Position numbers and translations under genes: made by a program. A DNA stretch of 64,000 nucleotides from Fulvivirga maritima (GTDB taxonomy: Bacteria; Bacteroidota; Bacteroidia; Cytophagales; Cyclobacteriaceae). The notes under the pieces are model-generated. The model was given only the letters and a program-made list of their open reading frames with translations, was not told the origin of the DNA and did not search any database. The stretch is taken from NCBI RefSeq assembly GCF_021389955.1, contig NZ_CP089980.1:1797501-1861500 (forward strand), written 5' to 3'. Each line of letters begins with the position of its first letter. The first letter of the stretch is position 1. Below are positions 19,180 through 27,316 of the stretch, piece by piece.

Positions 19180-20544
19180 ATGAAAAATCTACTCTTAATT
19201 TTCTGTCTACTTAGCATTATAATGGCCTGCGAATCTGAGCGTACTGTTTCCATAAATATAACTTCTGAAAATGATGATATTGACAGTATTTACATCCATG
19301 AACTGAGTAAAGAACTAATACTGGTGAAGGCTGGAATAAACCAGGCTAATGCAAAACCTGTAAATGCAAAAGTGAGCTATACCACCATAGGTAGTATCAT
19401 GACTAAGGATGAGAAAAAAAGCTATTTAACTATTCTTTATCCTGGCAAAGTAATGGATATAATGGTTGCCGAAGATTCTACCATCCAAACTAATCATTTG
19501 GGAGATTCATTACTTAACTATTTATGGACAAGTAACAATGAATACATCGGTAAAAATACTGCTTTCGTTTTTGGCGACAATGAGCCGGATACTTTACTCT
19601 CATTTTTTAGAAATATTGAAAACCTAAGAAGAAAACAAATAGAAGGTTATGCTGATAGGCTAACCAACAAGGAGAAAGATCTTCTGTTATATCAAAATAC
19701 CGCAAGAATCAATTCCTTTTTATTTTATTTAGGTCGAATAGTAAAGAAATATCCGGTTGAACATGAATTTTACTCTTTCATAAAAGATATTGATAATAAC
19801 AATGAGCTGGCCAAGACACTCTATATAAACCTACTTTATAAGCATGAGATAACCTATCTTCTTAAAAATGACTCAATAAAGAGCAACCAGGACTTTTTAG
19901 ATTATATAGCTTCCGAAACCGACAATGCAGATCTTTCTGATTTTCTAAAAGCGAAATATATTAAAGGTATTATTAGCAGGCCAAGTACCTGGGAAAAACA
20001 TGAAAAACTCTTAGATACACAGACGTTAAAGGAGATCGTACAAGGGGAAAAATCAAATAAGTATTATGATATGATTAAAGCAACTTCAGAGTCATTTTTT
20101 GCTGCTCAAAGTGGTGTGAATGCTTATGATTTTACGGCCGAACGGGTGGATGGTGCTAAAAGAAAGTTATCAGAATTAAAGGGAAAACTAGTGTTTATAG
20201 ATTCATGGGCCACTTGGTGTGGACCATGCCTAATGCAAAGGCCACGAGTACTGGAAATGGCCGATAAGTATAAAGATCAGCCTAATGTTGAAATATTAAG
20301 AATTTCACTAGATGTCGATAGAGAAAGTTGGATAAAGCATTTAACCAAAAATGAAGATCTAGATAAAAGTGGAGAGTTGTACGTTCCCAATGCCTTTGAT
20401 TCAGATTTTAGCAATAATTATAATGTTAAGTCACTTCCAAAATACATATTAATTGACCCCGAAGGTAAGATAATTAATGCCAATTTAGGTGAACCTTCTA
20501 TGGCTGTAGAAGAGAGGATTGACTATGAGCTTACTAAAATGTAA
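19180..20544 (+). CDS. TlpA-type thioredoxin-fold lipoprotein
   Basis: A 454-residue lipoprotein from the ATG at 19180 (signal LLLIFCLLSIIMAC, lipid-anchored Cys). The upstream in-frame ATG at 19135 would bury the signal peptide. The first 300 residues are a helical domain common in Bacteroidota TlpA-like proteins; the C-terminus is a thioredoxin domain with WATWCGPC at about residues 343-350 and a cis-Pro segment (SLPKYILID). It probably reduces or isomerises disulfides in the periplasm, or serves cytochrome c maturation. No partner is nearby. Confidence 0.92.
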   Translation: MKNLLLIFCLLSIIMACESERTVSINITSENDDIDSIYIHELSKELILVKAGINQANAKPVNAKVSYTTIGSIMTKDEKKSYLTILYPGKVMDIMVAEDSTIQTNHLGDSLLNYLWTSNNEYIGKNTAFVFGDNEPDTLLSFFRNIENLRRKQIEGYADRLTNKEKDLLLYQNTARINSFLFYLGRIVKKYPVEHEFYSFIKDIDNNNELAKTLYINLLYKHEITYLLKNDSIKSNQDFLDYIASETDNADLSDFLKAKYIKGIISRPSTWEKHEKLLDTQTLKEIVQGEKSNKYYDMIKATSESFFAAQSGVNAYDFTAERVDGAKRKLSELKGKLVFIDSWATWCGPCLMQRPRVLEMADKYKDQPNVEILRISLDVDRESWIKHLTKNEDLDKSGELYVPNAFDSDFSNNYNVKSLPKYILIDPEGKIINANLGEPSMAVEERIDYELTKM

Positions 20545-20601
20545 GTAAAAAGCTCTTTCTTATTTTATTATTGACACCGCTTCGCATAAAATTAACAGAA
20601 T

Positions 20602-20940
20602 CAAAGTCAGCCTGAGGCACTCGAAGGGTAGACTTTCTGCATGCTTGTGAATAAACAATGCAAAATAAGAGGCAAGAGTAGATAATGAACATGAGTTTCC
20701 ATAAAGCCGCACTGCGCATCGATTCCATCAGCATTACCAACTGCTGTAACCTATTAACTAACCCAAAGTCAGCCTGAGGCACTCGAAGGCTAGACTTTCT
20801 GCATGCTTGTGAATAAACAATGCAAAATAAGAGGCAAGAGTAGATAATGAACATGAGTTTCCATAAAGCCGCACTGCGCATCGATTCCATCAGCATTACC
20901 AACTGCTGTAACCTATTAACTAACCCAAAGTCAGCCTGAG
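20602..20940. repeat. 162-bp direct repeat, two full copies plus a cut third
   Basis: Copies start at 20602 and 20764, differ at very few bases, and a third begins at 20926 but is interrupted after 14-15 bases by the IS110 element. Each starts with CAAAGTCAGCCTGAGGCACT, the dispersed repeat motif, then unique sequence including GCCGCACTGCGCATCGATTC. A 164-codon minus-strand ORF across this stretch is just the duplication read in one frame and shows no coding character. Confidence 0.85.
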
Positions 20941-21171
20941 ACCTAACATTTGTTTCAACCGCACAAAAAGAAATGACGTTAAGAATAGAAGTGGCCTGTA
21001 CAATATAGCCGAACCTGGCATAGTGCAATTTGCCTGTCCCTGAGCATGGTTGGATAGAAAGGAGTCACAAAGTATGGTACTTCCTTGTTTTTATAGGAAT
21101 GTCCGATTGGTAGTCTGTCGTGTACAATATTTCATCCTACAGGTCTTTGTTTAACTTTTAGAATATTAGTC
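20941..21171 (+). ncRNA. Putative bridge RNA region of the IS110 element
   Basis: In IS110-group elements the left non-coding end encodes a bridge (seek) RNA with a target loop then a donor loop. Here ATTGGTAG at 21106-21113 repeats the last 8 bases of the element (22503-22510), and AGGTCT at 21141-21146 is the complement of AGACCT at the left junction (20939-20944). These are the expected left and right donor guides, in the right order, both including the AG core. CCTGAG at 21039-21044 equals the left half of the target plus core, fitting a left target guide. No convincing right target guide was found. Confidence 0.65.
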
Positions 21172-22491
21172 ATGAAAAAGATGAGAGCAAATGCTGCAGG
21201 CATAGATATAGGAGCCAAGCACATTTTCGTATCCGTGGAAAACAAGGATGTTCGTGTTTTTGAGACTTTCACTGAAAGTTTTAAAGAGGCATCGTGTTAT
21301 TTATTATCAGAGGGGATCGAGACAGTGGCCATGGAAGCCACCGGCGTTTACTGGATCATCCTTTATGAGATCCTAGAATCAGCAGGTTTAGATGTCTGGT
21401 TAGTAGATGGGCGCCAGACAAGACAAGTACCAGGTCGAAAGACTGATGTAAAGGACTGTCAATGGATTCAGCAACTTCATAGTCATGGCTTATTGAATCG
21501 CTGTTTTGTTCCCGATGCACAAGTGAAGGAAGTTCGTGCTTACCAGCGGTTGCGAGAAGATCATCTCAGAACAGCCTCTATGCATGTAAACCACATGCAA
21601 AAGGCGCTAATAGAGATGAACATCCGGCTCAAAGAAGTGCTCAGTCAGATACATGGCGCCAGTGGTCTGGCGATCATAGAAGCCATCCTGGCAGGGGAAC
21701 GTGATGCCCAAAAGCTCTTATCCCTGTGCCATAGCAGTATTAGAGAAAAGAAAGCCTCTCAAGTCATCAAGGCACTTTCAGGCTATTATACCGAGTCAGG
21801 GTTATTTGCTTTGGGACAGGCATACGGTGGTTACAAATTTTATAAACAACAAATACTGGCATGTGACCAAAAACTGGAAGAAGTCATGAAGCGGTTCAAT
21901 AACTACGATTCAGATATGGAAAGCAAAAATGAAATAGATTCTGTCAAAGATCGAAAACCTGTTAGACATAATAAACCTGATATAGACCACTTAGGAGGAC
22001 ACCTGCTCAAAATCTTTTCAGGCAAAGATGCTACGTGTTTACCGGGTATTACCGATTATACCTGGCTACAATTGTATTCTGAAATAGGCATGGAACTTTG
22101 TAAGTGGCCCAGCGAGAAACACTTCACTTCATGGCTAGGATTATCTCCAGGTCAACACCAGTCTGGCAAGAAAAATAAAACCAGAAACAGAAAGTACAGG
22201 CCAAAGGCAGGACAAATATTCAGACAAATAGCCCAAAGTTTAATAGAAAGCAAAAAGATAGCACTGGGAGCTTTTGGGCGTAGATTGAAAAGCAAAAGAG
22301 GTCCAGGCATAGCCACTAAAGCTACCGCCCGAAAACTGGCCGTACTCTACTGGCGGCTTATGGTAAAAGGGCTTGATTACACAGAACGGGGCATCAAAGC
22401 ATATGAAGAAAAAATGCAGCTCCATAGGGAAAGATGGCTAGTAAAAACAGCTAAAGAATTAGGTTATGAGCTTGAACAAATACCTATTTAG
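21172..22491 (+). CDS. IS110-family transposase (DEDD recombinase)
   Basis: A 439-residue transposase. The RuvC-like DEDD residues are visible: Asp12 (GIDIGAKHIF), Glu55 (AMEATGVYW), Asp92 and Asp95 (KTDVKDCQWI). The C-terminal Transposase_20 domain begins near LPGITDYTWLQLYSEIG and contains WLGLSPGQHQSGKK, a serine-bearing stretch where the second catalytic residue is expected. No stop or frameshift interrupts it. It should recombine the circular or excised element with target DNA under RNA guidance. Confidence 0.95.
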   Translation: MKKMRANAAGIDIGAKHIFVSVENKDVRVFETFTESFKEASCYLLSEGIETVAMEATGVYWIILYEILESAGLDVWLVDGRQTRQVPGRKTDVKDCQWIQQLHSHGLLNRCFVPDAQVKEVRAYQRLREDHLRTASMHVNHMQKALIEMNIRLKEVLSQIHGASGLAIIEAILAGERDAQKLLSLCHSSIREKKASQVIKALSGYYTESGLFALGQAYGGYKFYKQQILACDQKLEEVMKRFNNYDSDMESKNEIDSVKDRKPVRHNKPDIDHLGGHLLKIFSGKDATCLPGITDYTWLQLYSEIGMELCKWPSEKHFTSWLGLSPGQHQSGKKNKTRNRKYRPKAGQIFRQIAQSLIESKKIALGAFGRRLKSKRGPGIATKATARKLAVLYWRLMVKGLDYTERGIKAYEEKMQLHRERWLVKTAKELGYELEQIPI

Positions 22492-22623
22492 TGTATTACG
22501 TCATTGGTAGGCACTCGAAGGCTAGACGAACTCACAAGATTCATAATCTATTTGTTCTGTTAACAGAAGCTTTTCAGAATCAAGACATCTATCTTTGAGG
22601 CACAATTTTAGAAAGTGTTGATA

Positions 22624-23340
22624 ATGAAAAGGAGCATAATTACAGGCTTATTGTTAATAGGAGGGTTTTACGCCAGTGCGCAGACAGGTATTCCAGAGCT
22701 AAAGCAAAAGGGTAATGATCTTAGTGACCTGACCTTTAAGGAATGGAAAATAATTGCGGAGGCCAAAGGAGATCTTAATAAAGATGGCATCGAAGACCTA
22801 GCATTTGTGATTCAAAACACGGATGATAAGAACCTGCAGTTAAATGATGGGCTAGGCGTAGATACTGTAGATCTTAACCCCCGCGTGCTAGGAATATATT
22901 TTGGCCAATCAGATGGAAGTTATCAAAAGCAATTACAGTCTAATGAATTCATTATACTGAGAGATTCGCCCACTATGGATGAGCCTTTTGACGGGATTTT
23001 GATAGACAAAAATGGTGTTTTACAGATAGACTTTCATTTTTGGTACAGTGCCGGCAGCTGGTATATGTCTAATCACCAGTACAAATTCCGCTATCAAAAT
23101 CAGCGCTTTGAGCTTATTGGTTATGAGTCTGATGAAACGCACAGAGCTACCATGAACTCAACCAATTATAGTATTAACTTTTCTACCCGAAAAATGAGTA
23201 TTGCTACCATCACTTATAATGAGGATACAGATGAAGAAGAGGAAAGCAAAGTGTGGAAATCATTTGAACTTGAAAAGTTGCCTTCAATAAAATCATTAAA
23301 AAAGCCATTTGAATGGAAATTTCAAGATATACGTTTATAG
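22624..23340 (+). CDS. Secreted protein of unknown function
   Basis: A 238-residue protein from the ATG at 22624 (MKRSIITGLLLIGG..., cleavage near ASAQ); the upstream in-frame start at 22615 adds only three residues. A calcium-loop-like motif DLNKDGIEDLAFVI (about residues 53-66) resembles VCBS/FG-GAP repeats. The middle has WYSAGSWYMSNHQYKFRYQ. I do not recognise the whole. It is likely periplasmic. It starts 113 bp after the end of the IS element, whose insertion may affect its promoter. Confidence 0.75.
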   Translation: MKRSIITGLLLIGGFYASAQTGIPELKQKGNDLSDLTFKEWKIIAEAKGDLNKDGIEDLAFVIQNTDDKNLQLNDGLGVDTVDLNPRVLGIYFGQSDGSYQKQLQSNEFIILRDSPTMDEPFDGILIDKNGVLQIDFHFWYSAGSWYMSNHQYKFRYQNQRFELIGYESDETHRATMNSTNYSINFSTRKMSIATITYNEDTDEEEESKVWKSFELEKLPSIKSLKKPFEWKFQDIRL

Positions 23341-23352
23341 CTTACTGTTAAG

Positions 23353-23823
23353 TTAAAGCTTTCTATATTTAGTGGCTATATAATCTACAAAGTCAGGAGT
23401 ATGTCCCTGAGTCCTGATAATAGTCTGGATCTGACCTCTATGGTGGATCGAATGATAGTTGAGCTGCAGGATAATATCTTTTGGCTCTGCTGCCCAGGGC
23501 GTATCATCCTGACCGAAAAAGCTTACTTCAGTTCTTAGTGCCTGTTCATCATTGTTACCTAAATATATGAGCCAAGGTTGTAAGCTTTTGTTCCATTCTT
23601 CTTCCAACTCTTCTACGCTATATACCGGTTCCCACCAACTCATAGATTGTACATCAGGATACTGATCCAGCCGGGCTTTCCATTTATACTGGCAATTTAT
23701 GAGATGACTAAACAGTCTGATGCTTTCCTGCTTGTCTTCCAGTTGCTTTATGGTGGCTAACAGTTTTTTATTAGTGGAGTCATTGAATAAGAATAAATCA
23801 ATGAGGTGCTTTTGTAGGTTCAT
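23353..23823 (-). CDS. DinB-like metal-binding protein
   Basis: A 156-residue four-helix protein of the DinB/YfiT superfamily. The three metal-binding histidines are expected in HLINCQYKW (about residue 40) and NYHSIHHRGQ (about 127-136). Relatives include thiol-dependent transferases using bacillithiol or other thiols, but this subgroup has no proven reaction. It is monocistronic and convergent with the preceding secreted-protein gene, 12 bp away. Confidence 0.88.
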   Translation of the reverse strand: MNLQKHLIDLFLFNDSTNKKLLATIKQLEDKQESIRLFSHLINCQYKWKARLDQYPDVQSMSWWEPVYSVEELEEEWNKSLQPWLIYLGNNDEQALRTEVSFFGQDDTPWAAEPKDIILQLNYHSIHHRGQIQTIIRTQGHTPDFVDYIATKYRKL

Positions 23824-23955
23824 AGGTTGGTTTAATTATTATGGAAGTTATAGCTTTTAAATGATATTCCTACTTTTTGCCAATATTTAATGATTAGTGC
23901 ATGACTATAAGCACTTTATTCTTTATGATTGTTTGAAAATTAAAATAAGGTGAAG

Positions 23956-24507
23956 ATGGATTCAAGAGAAGAAAAAAGAACATCAAAATTTCTTAGCCTG
24001 GTGCTCAGGCATAAACCGGAACAGATTGGTTTAAAACTAGACAATGCAGGTTGGGCTTCCGTAACAGAACTTGTGGAAAAATGTAATGCTCACTCTATTT
24101 CGTTGGATGTGGATAAGCTAAGCGAGATTGTTGATAACAATGACAAAAAGCGATTTATATTCTCGCCAGATAAGCAGAAGATCAGAGCAAATCAAGGTCA
24201 TTCCTTAAAAGTAGATTTAGGATTGGAGCAAAAGGAGCCTCCTGTCATTTTATATCATGGTACTGCTATACGCAATATAGATTCTATTAAAGAAAAAGGA
24301 CTTTTAAAAAGAGACAGACATCATGTACACCTTTCGGCTCAAACGGATGTGGCCATGCAGGTAGGCAGCCGTTATGGAAAGGCTACGGTGCTTACTGTAA
24401 ATACTGATCAAATGTATAAAGATGGACTGTTATTTTATCAATCAGAAAATGGTGTGTGGCTAACAGATCATGTTCCGCCAAGATATATTGATTTTAAAGA
24501 TTTATGA
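23956..24507 (+). CDS. kptA: RNA 2'-phosphotransferase (KptA/Tpt1)
   Basis: A 183-residue enzyme from the ATG at 23956 (MDSREEKR); a GTG six bases earlier is less likely. Motifs of the Tpt1 family are present: LSLVLRHKPEQIGL at the N-terminus, ILYHGTA (about residue 98) and LLKRDRHHVHLS (about 117). Tpt1 moves an internal RNA 2'-phosphate onto NAD+, releasing nicotinamide and ADP-ribose 1'',2''-cyclic phosphate. Bacteria lack the tRNA-splicing pathway that needs this in yeast, so its bacterial target is unclear. Its last bases overlap the next gene (ATGA), implying translational coupling. Confidence 0.93.
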   Translation: MDSREEKRTSKFLSLVLRHKPEQIGLKLDNAGWASVTELVEKCNAHSISLDVDKLSEIVDNNDKKRFIFSPDKQKIRANQGHSLKVDLGLEQKEPPVILYHGTAIRNIDSIKEKGLLKRDRHHVHLSAQTDVAMQVGSRYGKATVLTVNTDQMYKDGLLFYQSENGVWLTDHVPPRYIDFKDL

Positions 24508-25037
24508 TTCAGGAAATATACCAAAGTGCAATGAAGTTTGCCGGAGAGAAACACAAGTCACAAAAGGTACCCGGCACGGAGGCTAATTATCTACTTCATA
24601 TTTCTAATGTGGCTATGGAGGTAATGGTGGCTCATCAGGCCAAAGGTGATTTTGATCTGGAGTTGTCTATTCAGGTAGCAATTTTGCATGATACACTGGA
24701 AGATACTGAAACTACATACGAAGAGCTTGCGCAGAAATTTTCTGAAAGAGTAGCTGAAGGAGTGCTGGCATTGACAAAAAATGCTGAGTTGCCTTCAAAA
24801 AAAGAGCGAATGGCAGACAGCTTAAAACGTGTTGCTCTCTTAGAAAAAGAAGTGGGCCTGGTAAAATTGGCAGACAGAATTACCAATCTACAAAAACCAC
24901 CGGCCCACTGGAGTATAGAGAAAATCAATGGCTATCATCAAGAAGCTAAATTGATCAATCAGGTGTTGAGCAATAAAAACGAATACTTAAATAACAGGCT
25001 TGCTGCCAAAATTGAAGAATATGAGCAATACCTTTAA
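24504..25037 (+). CDS. Small alarmone hydrolase-like HD protein (Mesh1/SpoT HD)
   Basis: A 177-residue single-domain protein of the SpoT/Mesh1 HD type. Motifs are HKSQKVPGTEANYLLHISNV, ILHDTLEDTE (about residues 65-75, the HD pair plus ED) and LVKLADRITNL (about 113-125). Proteins of this size hydrolyse (p)ppGpp, and animal Mesh1 also acts on NADPH. No synthetase domain is present. It overlaps kptA by 4 bases. NAD-dependent 2'-phosphate removal and 3'-pyrophosphate removal side by side suggest a shared nucleotide-repair or signalling task, which is my inference. Confidence 0.88.
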   Translation: MIQEIYQSAMKFAGEKHKSQKVPGTEANYLLHISNVAMEVMVAHQAKGDFDLELSIQVAILHDTLEDTETTYEELAQKFSERVAEGVLALTKNAELPSKKERMADSLKRVALLEKEVGLVKLADRITNLQKPPAHWSIEKINGYHQEAKLINQVLSNKNEYLNNRLAAKIEEYEQYL

Positions 25038-25186
25038 CCAAGCTCTAGCAAGCCTACTCTGTTAGTAAGACTAGCACTGCAGATAAACCTTGGGTCGGCG
25101 GCAACCTCCTGCCAGCAAGACTTCATGTTTTCGGAAAAGTTAATGTCATCAAGACTGATTTTGTTTTTACATTGATCAAAAAACGA

Positions 25187-25342
25187 ATGGTGTTAGCGTA
25201 TGAAGGGAGGTATTATTTCAATAATGGTCAGTTGATTGAGATAATAGAAAAAGGTGAGCCAATTTTTAGTAGTCCTTTTGAGACAAAATCATTTCTTGAA
25301 GGTGGGTATGAATTAAAAGAGCTATTAGTTGAAGGAAAATAG
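25187..25342 (+). CDS. Possible 51-codon gene or gene remnant
   Basis: Begins MVLAYEGRYYFNNGQLIEII and ends LLVEGK. The reading frame stays open upstream to 25049, and the last 20 upstream codons (VNVIKTDFVFTLIKK) also look protein-like but hold no ATG, so this may be the 3' remnant of a longer gene or start at a TTG. No family is recognised. It fills most of the otherwise empty gap between the HD gene and the VanX-like gene. Confidence 0.35.
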   Translation: MVLAYEGRYYFNNGQLIEIIEKGEPIFSSPFETKSFLEGGYELKELLVEGK

Positions 25343-25348
25343 CATAAA

Positions 25349-25374
25349 GTGATTGAAAATGATTTTTCAATCAC
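25349..25374. terminator. Palindrome between convergent ORFs
   Basis: GTGATTGAAAA (25349-25359) pairs with TTTTCAATCAC (25364-25374). It overlaps the stop of the VanX-like gene and lies 6 bp after the small ORF. A bidirectional terminator is likely. Confidence 0.5.
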
Positions 25375-26080
25375 ACTCTGTTTTAAAATTCGACACCTTA
25401 TAACTACTGCTACCAGTGTAGTTATAATGCCACCATTCAGTTCTTATGGCGTTGAATCCAAAGGCCTCCATGGTAGATTTTAATAGCTTTCTATTATTCA
25501 ATACCGTATCAGGAAGTTGCTGATAAGCATGATGGGCTTCTTCACCAAAGAAGTCAAAGCCTGTACCCATATCTAATTCATTTCCCTGGTCATCAACCAA
25601 GGTGATATCAACAGCTCCACCCTTGTTATGGATAGATCCGGTGGTGTAAGGGTTAGCCACATACTTAGCGTTGGGATATATTTTCCACATAGCCTTTTGA
25701 ACATCAAGCGGGCGGTAACAATCAAAAAACTTGATGTGATAACCCTTGCTGGACAGAGAATCATTTACCTGTATCAGGCCATCGGCCACCTCTTTTCTGA
25801 TCATGCAGTCAGGGCAATCATAAACAGCCTTTTTAAGAAAATTGTCTTCAGTGGCATATTTCATATCATAAAAAAAGCCGCTGGCATAATCTTTAAGGAC
25901 CACAAATGCAGTATCCGAAATCGGTTCTTTCGGTGTTTCGATTACTTCAGGCTCTTCCTCAATGGCCATAGAGTCTGTGGTAGGGAGAATTTCATCTGTT
26001 TTTGCCTCTTCCTTTTGCGGAGTACCACAGGAAATAAGACAGAAGACAAGGGTTATGAATTTTAAATTGTTGTAAGTCAT
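25367..26080 (-). CDS. D-alanyl-D-alanine dipeptidase (VanX-like) lipoprotein
   Basis: A 237-residue lipoprotein (signal LKFITLVFCLISC, lipid-anchored Cys). After an acidic linker comes an M15D peptidase domain. It has SIHNKGGAVDIT (the SxHxxGxAxD zinc/catalytic motif, about residues 149-160), EWWHYN (Glu base and third zinc ligand, about 214) and FFDCYRP (the conserved Arg). These zinc enzymes cleave D-Ala-D-Ala; outside resistance clusters they recycle peptidoglycan dipeptides. No van genes are nearby, so a housekeeping or nutritional role is more likely than vancomycin resistance. Confidence 0.92.
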   Translation of the reverse strand: MTYNNLKFITLVFCLISCGTPQKEEAKTDEILPTTDSMAIEEEPEVIETPKEPISDTAFVVLKDYASGFFYDMKYATEDNFLKKAVYDCPDCMIRKEVADGLIQVNDSLSSKGYHIKFFDCYRPLDVQKAMWKIYPNAKYVANPYTTGSIHNKGGAVDITLVDDQGNELDMGTGFDFFGEEAHHAYQQLPDTVLNNRKLLKSTMEAFGFNAIRTEWWHYNYTGSSSYKVSNFKTECD

Positions 26081-26127
26081 AGTATATTTATTGCCAGCAA
26101 ATTATAGCAAGAAGATTAGAAAAGAAA

Positions 26128-26526
26128 ATGGATAAGATAAAAGAAGCATTTTTATTGGGAGATTATGAATTAGGCATCGATCATGAAAAAAGTGTAGTAA
26201 AAGTAGAAGGTAAGAAGATAATTGATCTGACTATAAAAGCGAGCGAAAAGGTTTTTAATGAGCTTTGCGAGACCGAAGACTTTGAGTTTGACTATGCCCT
26301 GTATTCTCCCGAGTTCTATGCCCGGCAAGTGGAGCTAAATGAGCATGGTGAGATTTTGATCAATGAAGAAAATCAATATGATTATGATATTGCCCTTTAC
26401 TTTATGGAGCATAATGAAGTAAACGTGGTGCTCACGGTAAATGAAGAGTGGATAACTCTAAAGGGAACTACAGAGGTAAGTGGAAAGAAGTATCCATTGG
26501 AAATAAATGTTAAGCAACAGTCTTAA
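26128..26526 (+). CDS. Hypothetical acidic protein
   Basis: A 132-residue, strongly acidic, soluble protein without signal peptide. It has alternating beta-strand-like segments (KVEGKKIIDLTIK, VNVVLTVNEEWITLKG) and ends with a short strand. No family is recognised. It starts 47 bp from the divergent VanX-like gene and has no downstream partner on its strand. Confidence 0.65.
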   Translation: MDKIKEAFLLGDYELGIDHEKSVVKVEGKKIIDLTIKASEKVFNELCETEDFEFDYALYSPEFYARQVELNEHGEILINEENQYDYDIALYFMEHNEVNVVLTVNEEWITLKGTTEVSGKKYPLEINVKQQS

Positions 26527-26578
26527 AAAAGGCATTCATTTATAACCGCGGCTTCGGAGCTCTCTATGCTCTTAACTT

Positions 26579-26938
26579 TCAATGCTTTTTCCTTCTTCTC
26601 CACATAATAAAGTCGAAAAAGCAACCTTGAACGCAGAGTATTAAAAGAATAAAAGGGACAAACACTATCCAAGTCAAAGCCTTTGTAGCATTCCAATCAG
26701 ACATAGATTCATATTGGTCAGGGCAACAACTTATGGCATATTGAAAGTATGAGTTAAGATAAATCCAACTGATCACAGTATTAGCAATATGCATATACCT
26801 CAGTAATTCAACAGAAATATGCGGAGGTGATTTAAAAAGGAAAACATTGAAAAGTAAAATGTAAATCAACCAAGCAGCGATAGGGATAACACCAATGGCT
26901 TCATAAACCATCAAATTAATATAACCACCAGATATCAT
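26579..26938 (-). CDS. Small integral membrane protein, unknown
   Basis: A 119-residue protein with three or four hydrophobic segments (about residues 10-32, 45-65 and 88-110) and a basic C-terminal tail (MWRRRKKH). Nothing identifies a function. Its surroundings are AT-rich. Confidence 0.6.
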   Translation of the reverse strand: MISGGYINLMVYEAIGVIPIAAWLIYILLFNVFLFKSPPHISVELLRYMHIANTVISWIYLNSYFQYAISCCPDQYESMSDWNATKALTWIVFVPFILLILCVQGCFFDFIMWRRRKKH

Positions 26939-27085
26939 TGTAGTACCTAGTGCTAAAATTAGAATGATCAGTGTTGAAATGATTCCGTAGTAGTGGAAAT
27001 TTATGTTTATATTAAAAAAATTATATTTATTGTTTTACAATATATTATATTTTATTAAATTATAGTTCAAAAAAAAATAGGAGCT

Positions 27086-27316
27086 ATGGATAAAGTATTA
27101 ATCATCGGTTATATAATTTCAACAATATTTTTATGGTTTTGGGCAATTTTTGATATATCTGTTCGGAGCTTTAAAAAGCTACATATTAATATTATTTGGC
27201 TTTTGGTAGTTTTTTTTCTACCAATTATAGGTTCCATCTTATATTTTCAATTGAGAAATAAGATCATTTTAAAAGAAAAAAGATTATTTAAACCCAAATT
27301 TAAAATAGTGGAATAA
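27086..27316 (+). CDS. PLDc_N-domain small membrane protein
   Basis: A 76-residue protein with two membrane helices and the pattern FWAIFDISVRSFKK followed by WLLVVFFLPIIGSILYF, matching the phospholipase D-nuclease N-terminal domain (PLDc_N). In cardiolipin synthases this unit precedes the catalytic part, but in Bacteroidota it also occurs as a stand-alone protein of unknown function. Length and both helices are complete. Confidence 0.85.
   Translation: MDKVLIIGYIISTIFLWFWAIFDISVRSFKKLHINIIWLLVVFFLPIIGSILYFQLRNKIILKEKRLFKPKFKIVE

Larger units (their letters stand above)
20941..22510 (+). mobile_element. Complete IS110-family insertion sequence
   Basis: A 1570-bp element. The target repeat reads CCTGAG|GCACTCGAAGGCTAGAC in the neighbouring copy; here CCTGAG ends at 20940 and GCACTCGAAGGCTAGAC resumes at 22511, with the AG dinucleotide present at both ends (20939-20940 and 22509-22510). 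That is the 2-bp core expected of IS110 elements, which make no long target duplication and lack terminal inverted repeats. The left non-coding end is 231 bp and the right only 19 bp, the IS110 (not IS1111) layout. The transposase is intact, so the element may be active. Confidence 0.88.

Noticed and set aside
21022-21026. AGTGC as right target guide of the bridge RNA
   Set aside because: It lies 5' of the CCTGAG left guide, the wrong order for the known loop, and matches only five bases without the core.
20534-21028. 164-codon minus-strand ORF with an internal amino-acid repeat
   Set aside because: It only translates the 162-bp DNA duplication and the IS left end; no coding character, and it disagrees with the IS boundary.
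25367-26080. Vancomycin resistance gene cluster
   Set aside because: The VanX-like dipeptidase has no VanH, VanA or VanRS partner nearby and carries a lipoprotein signal.
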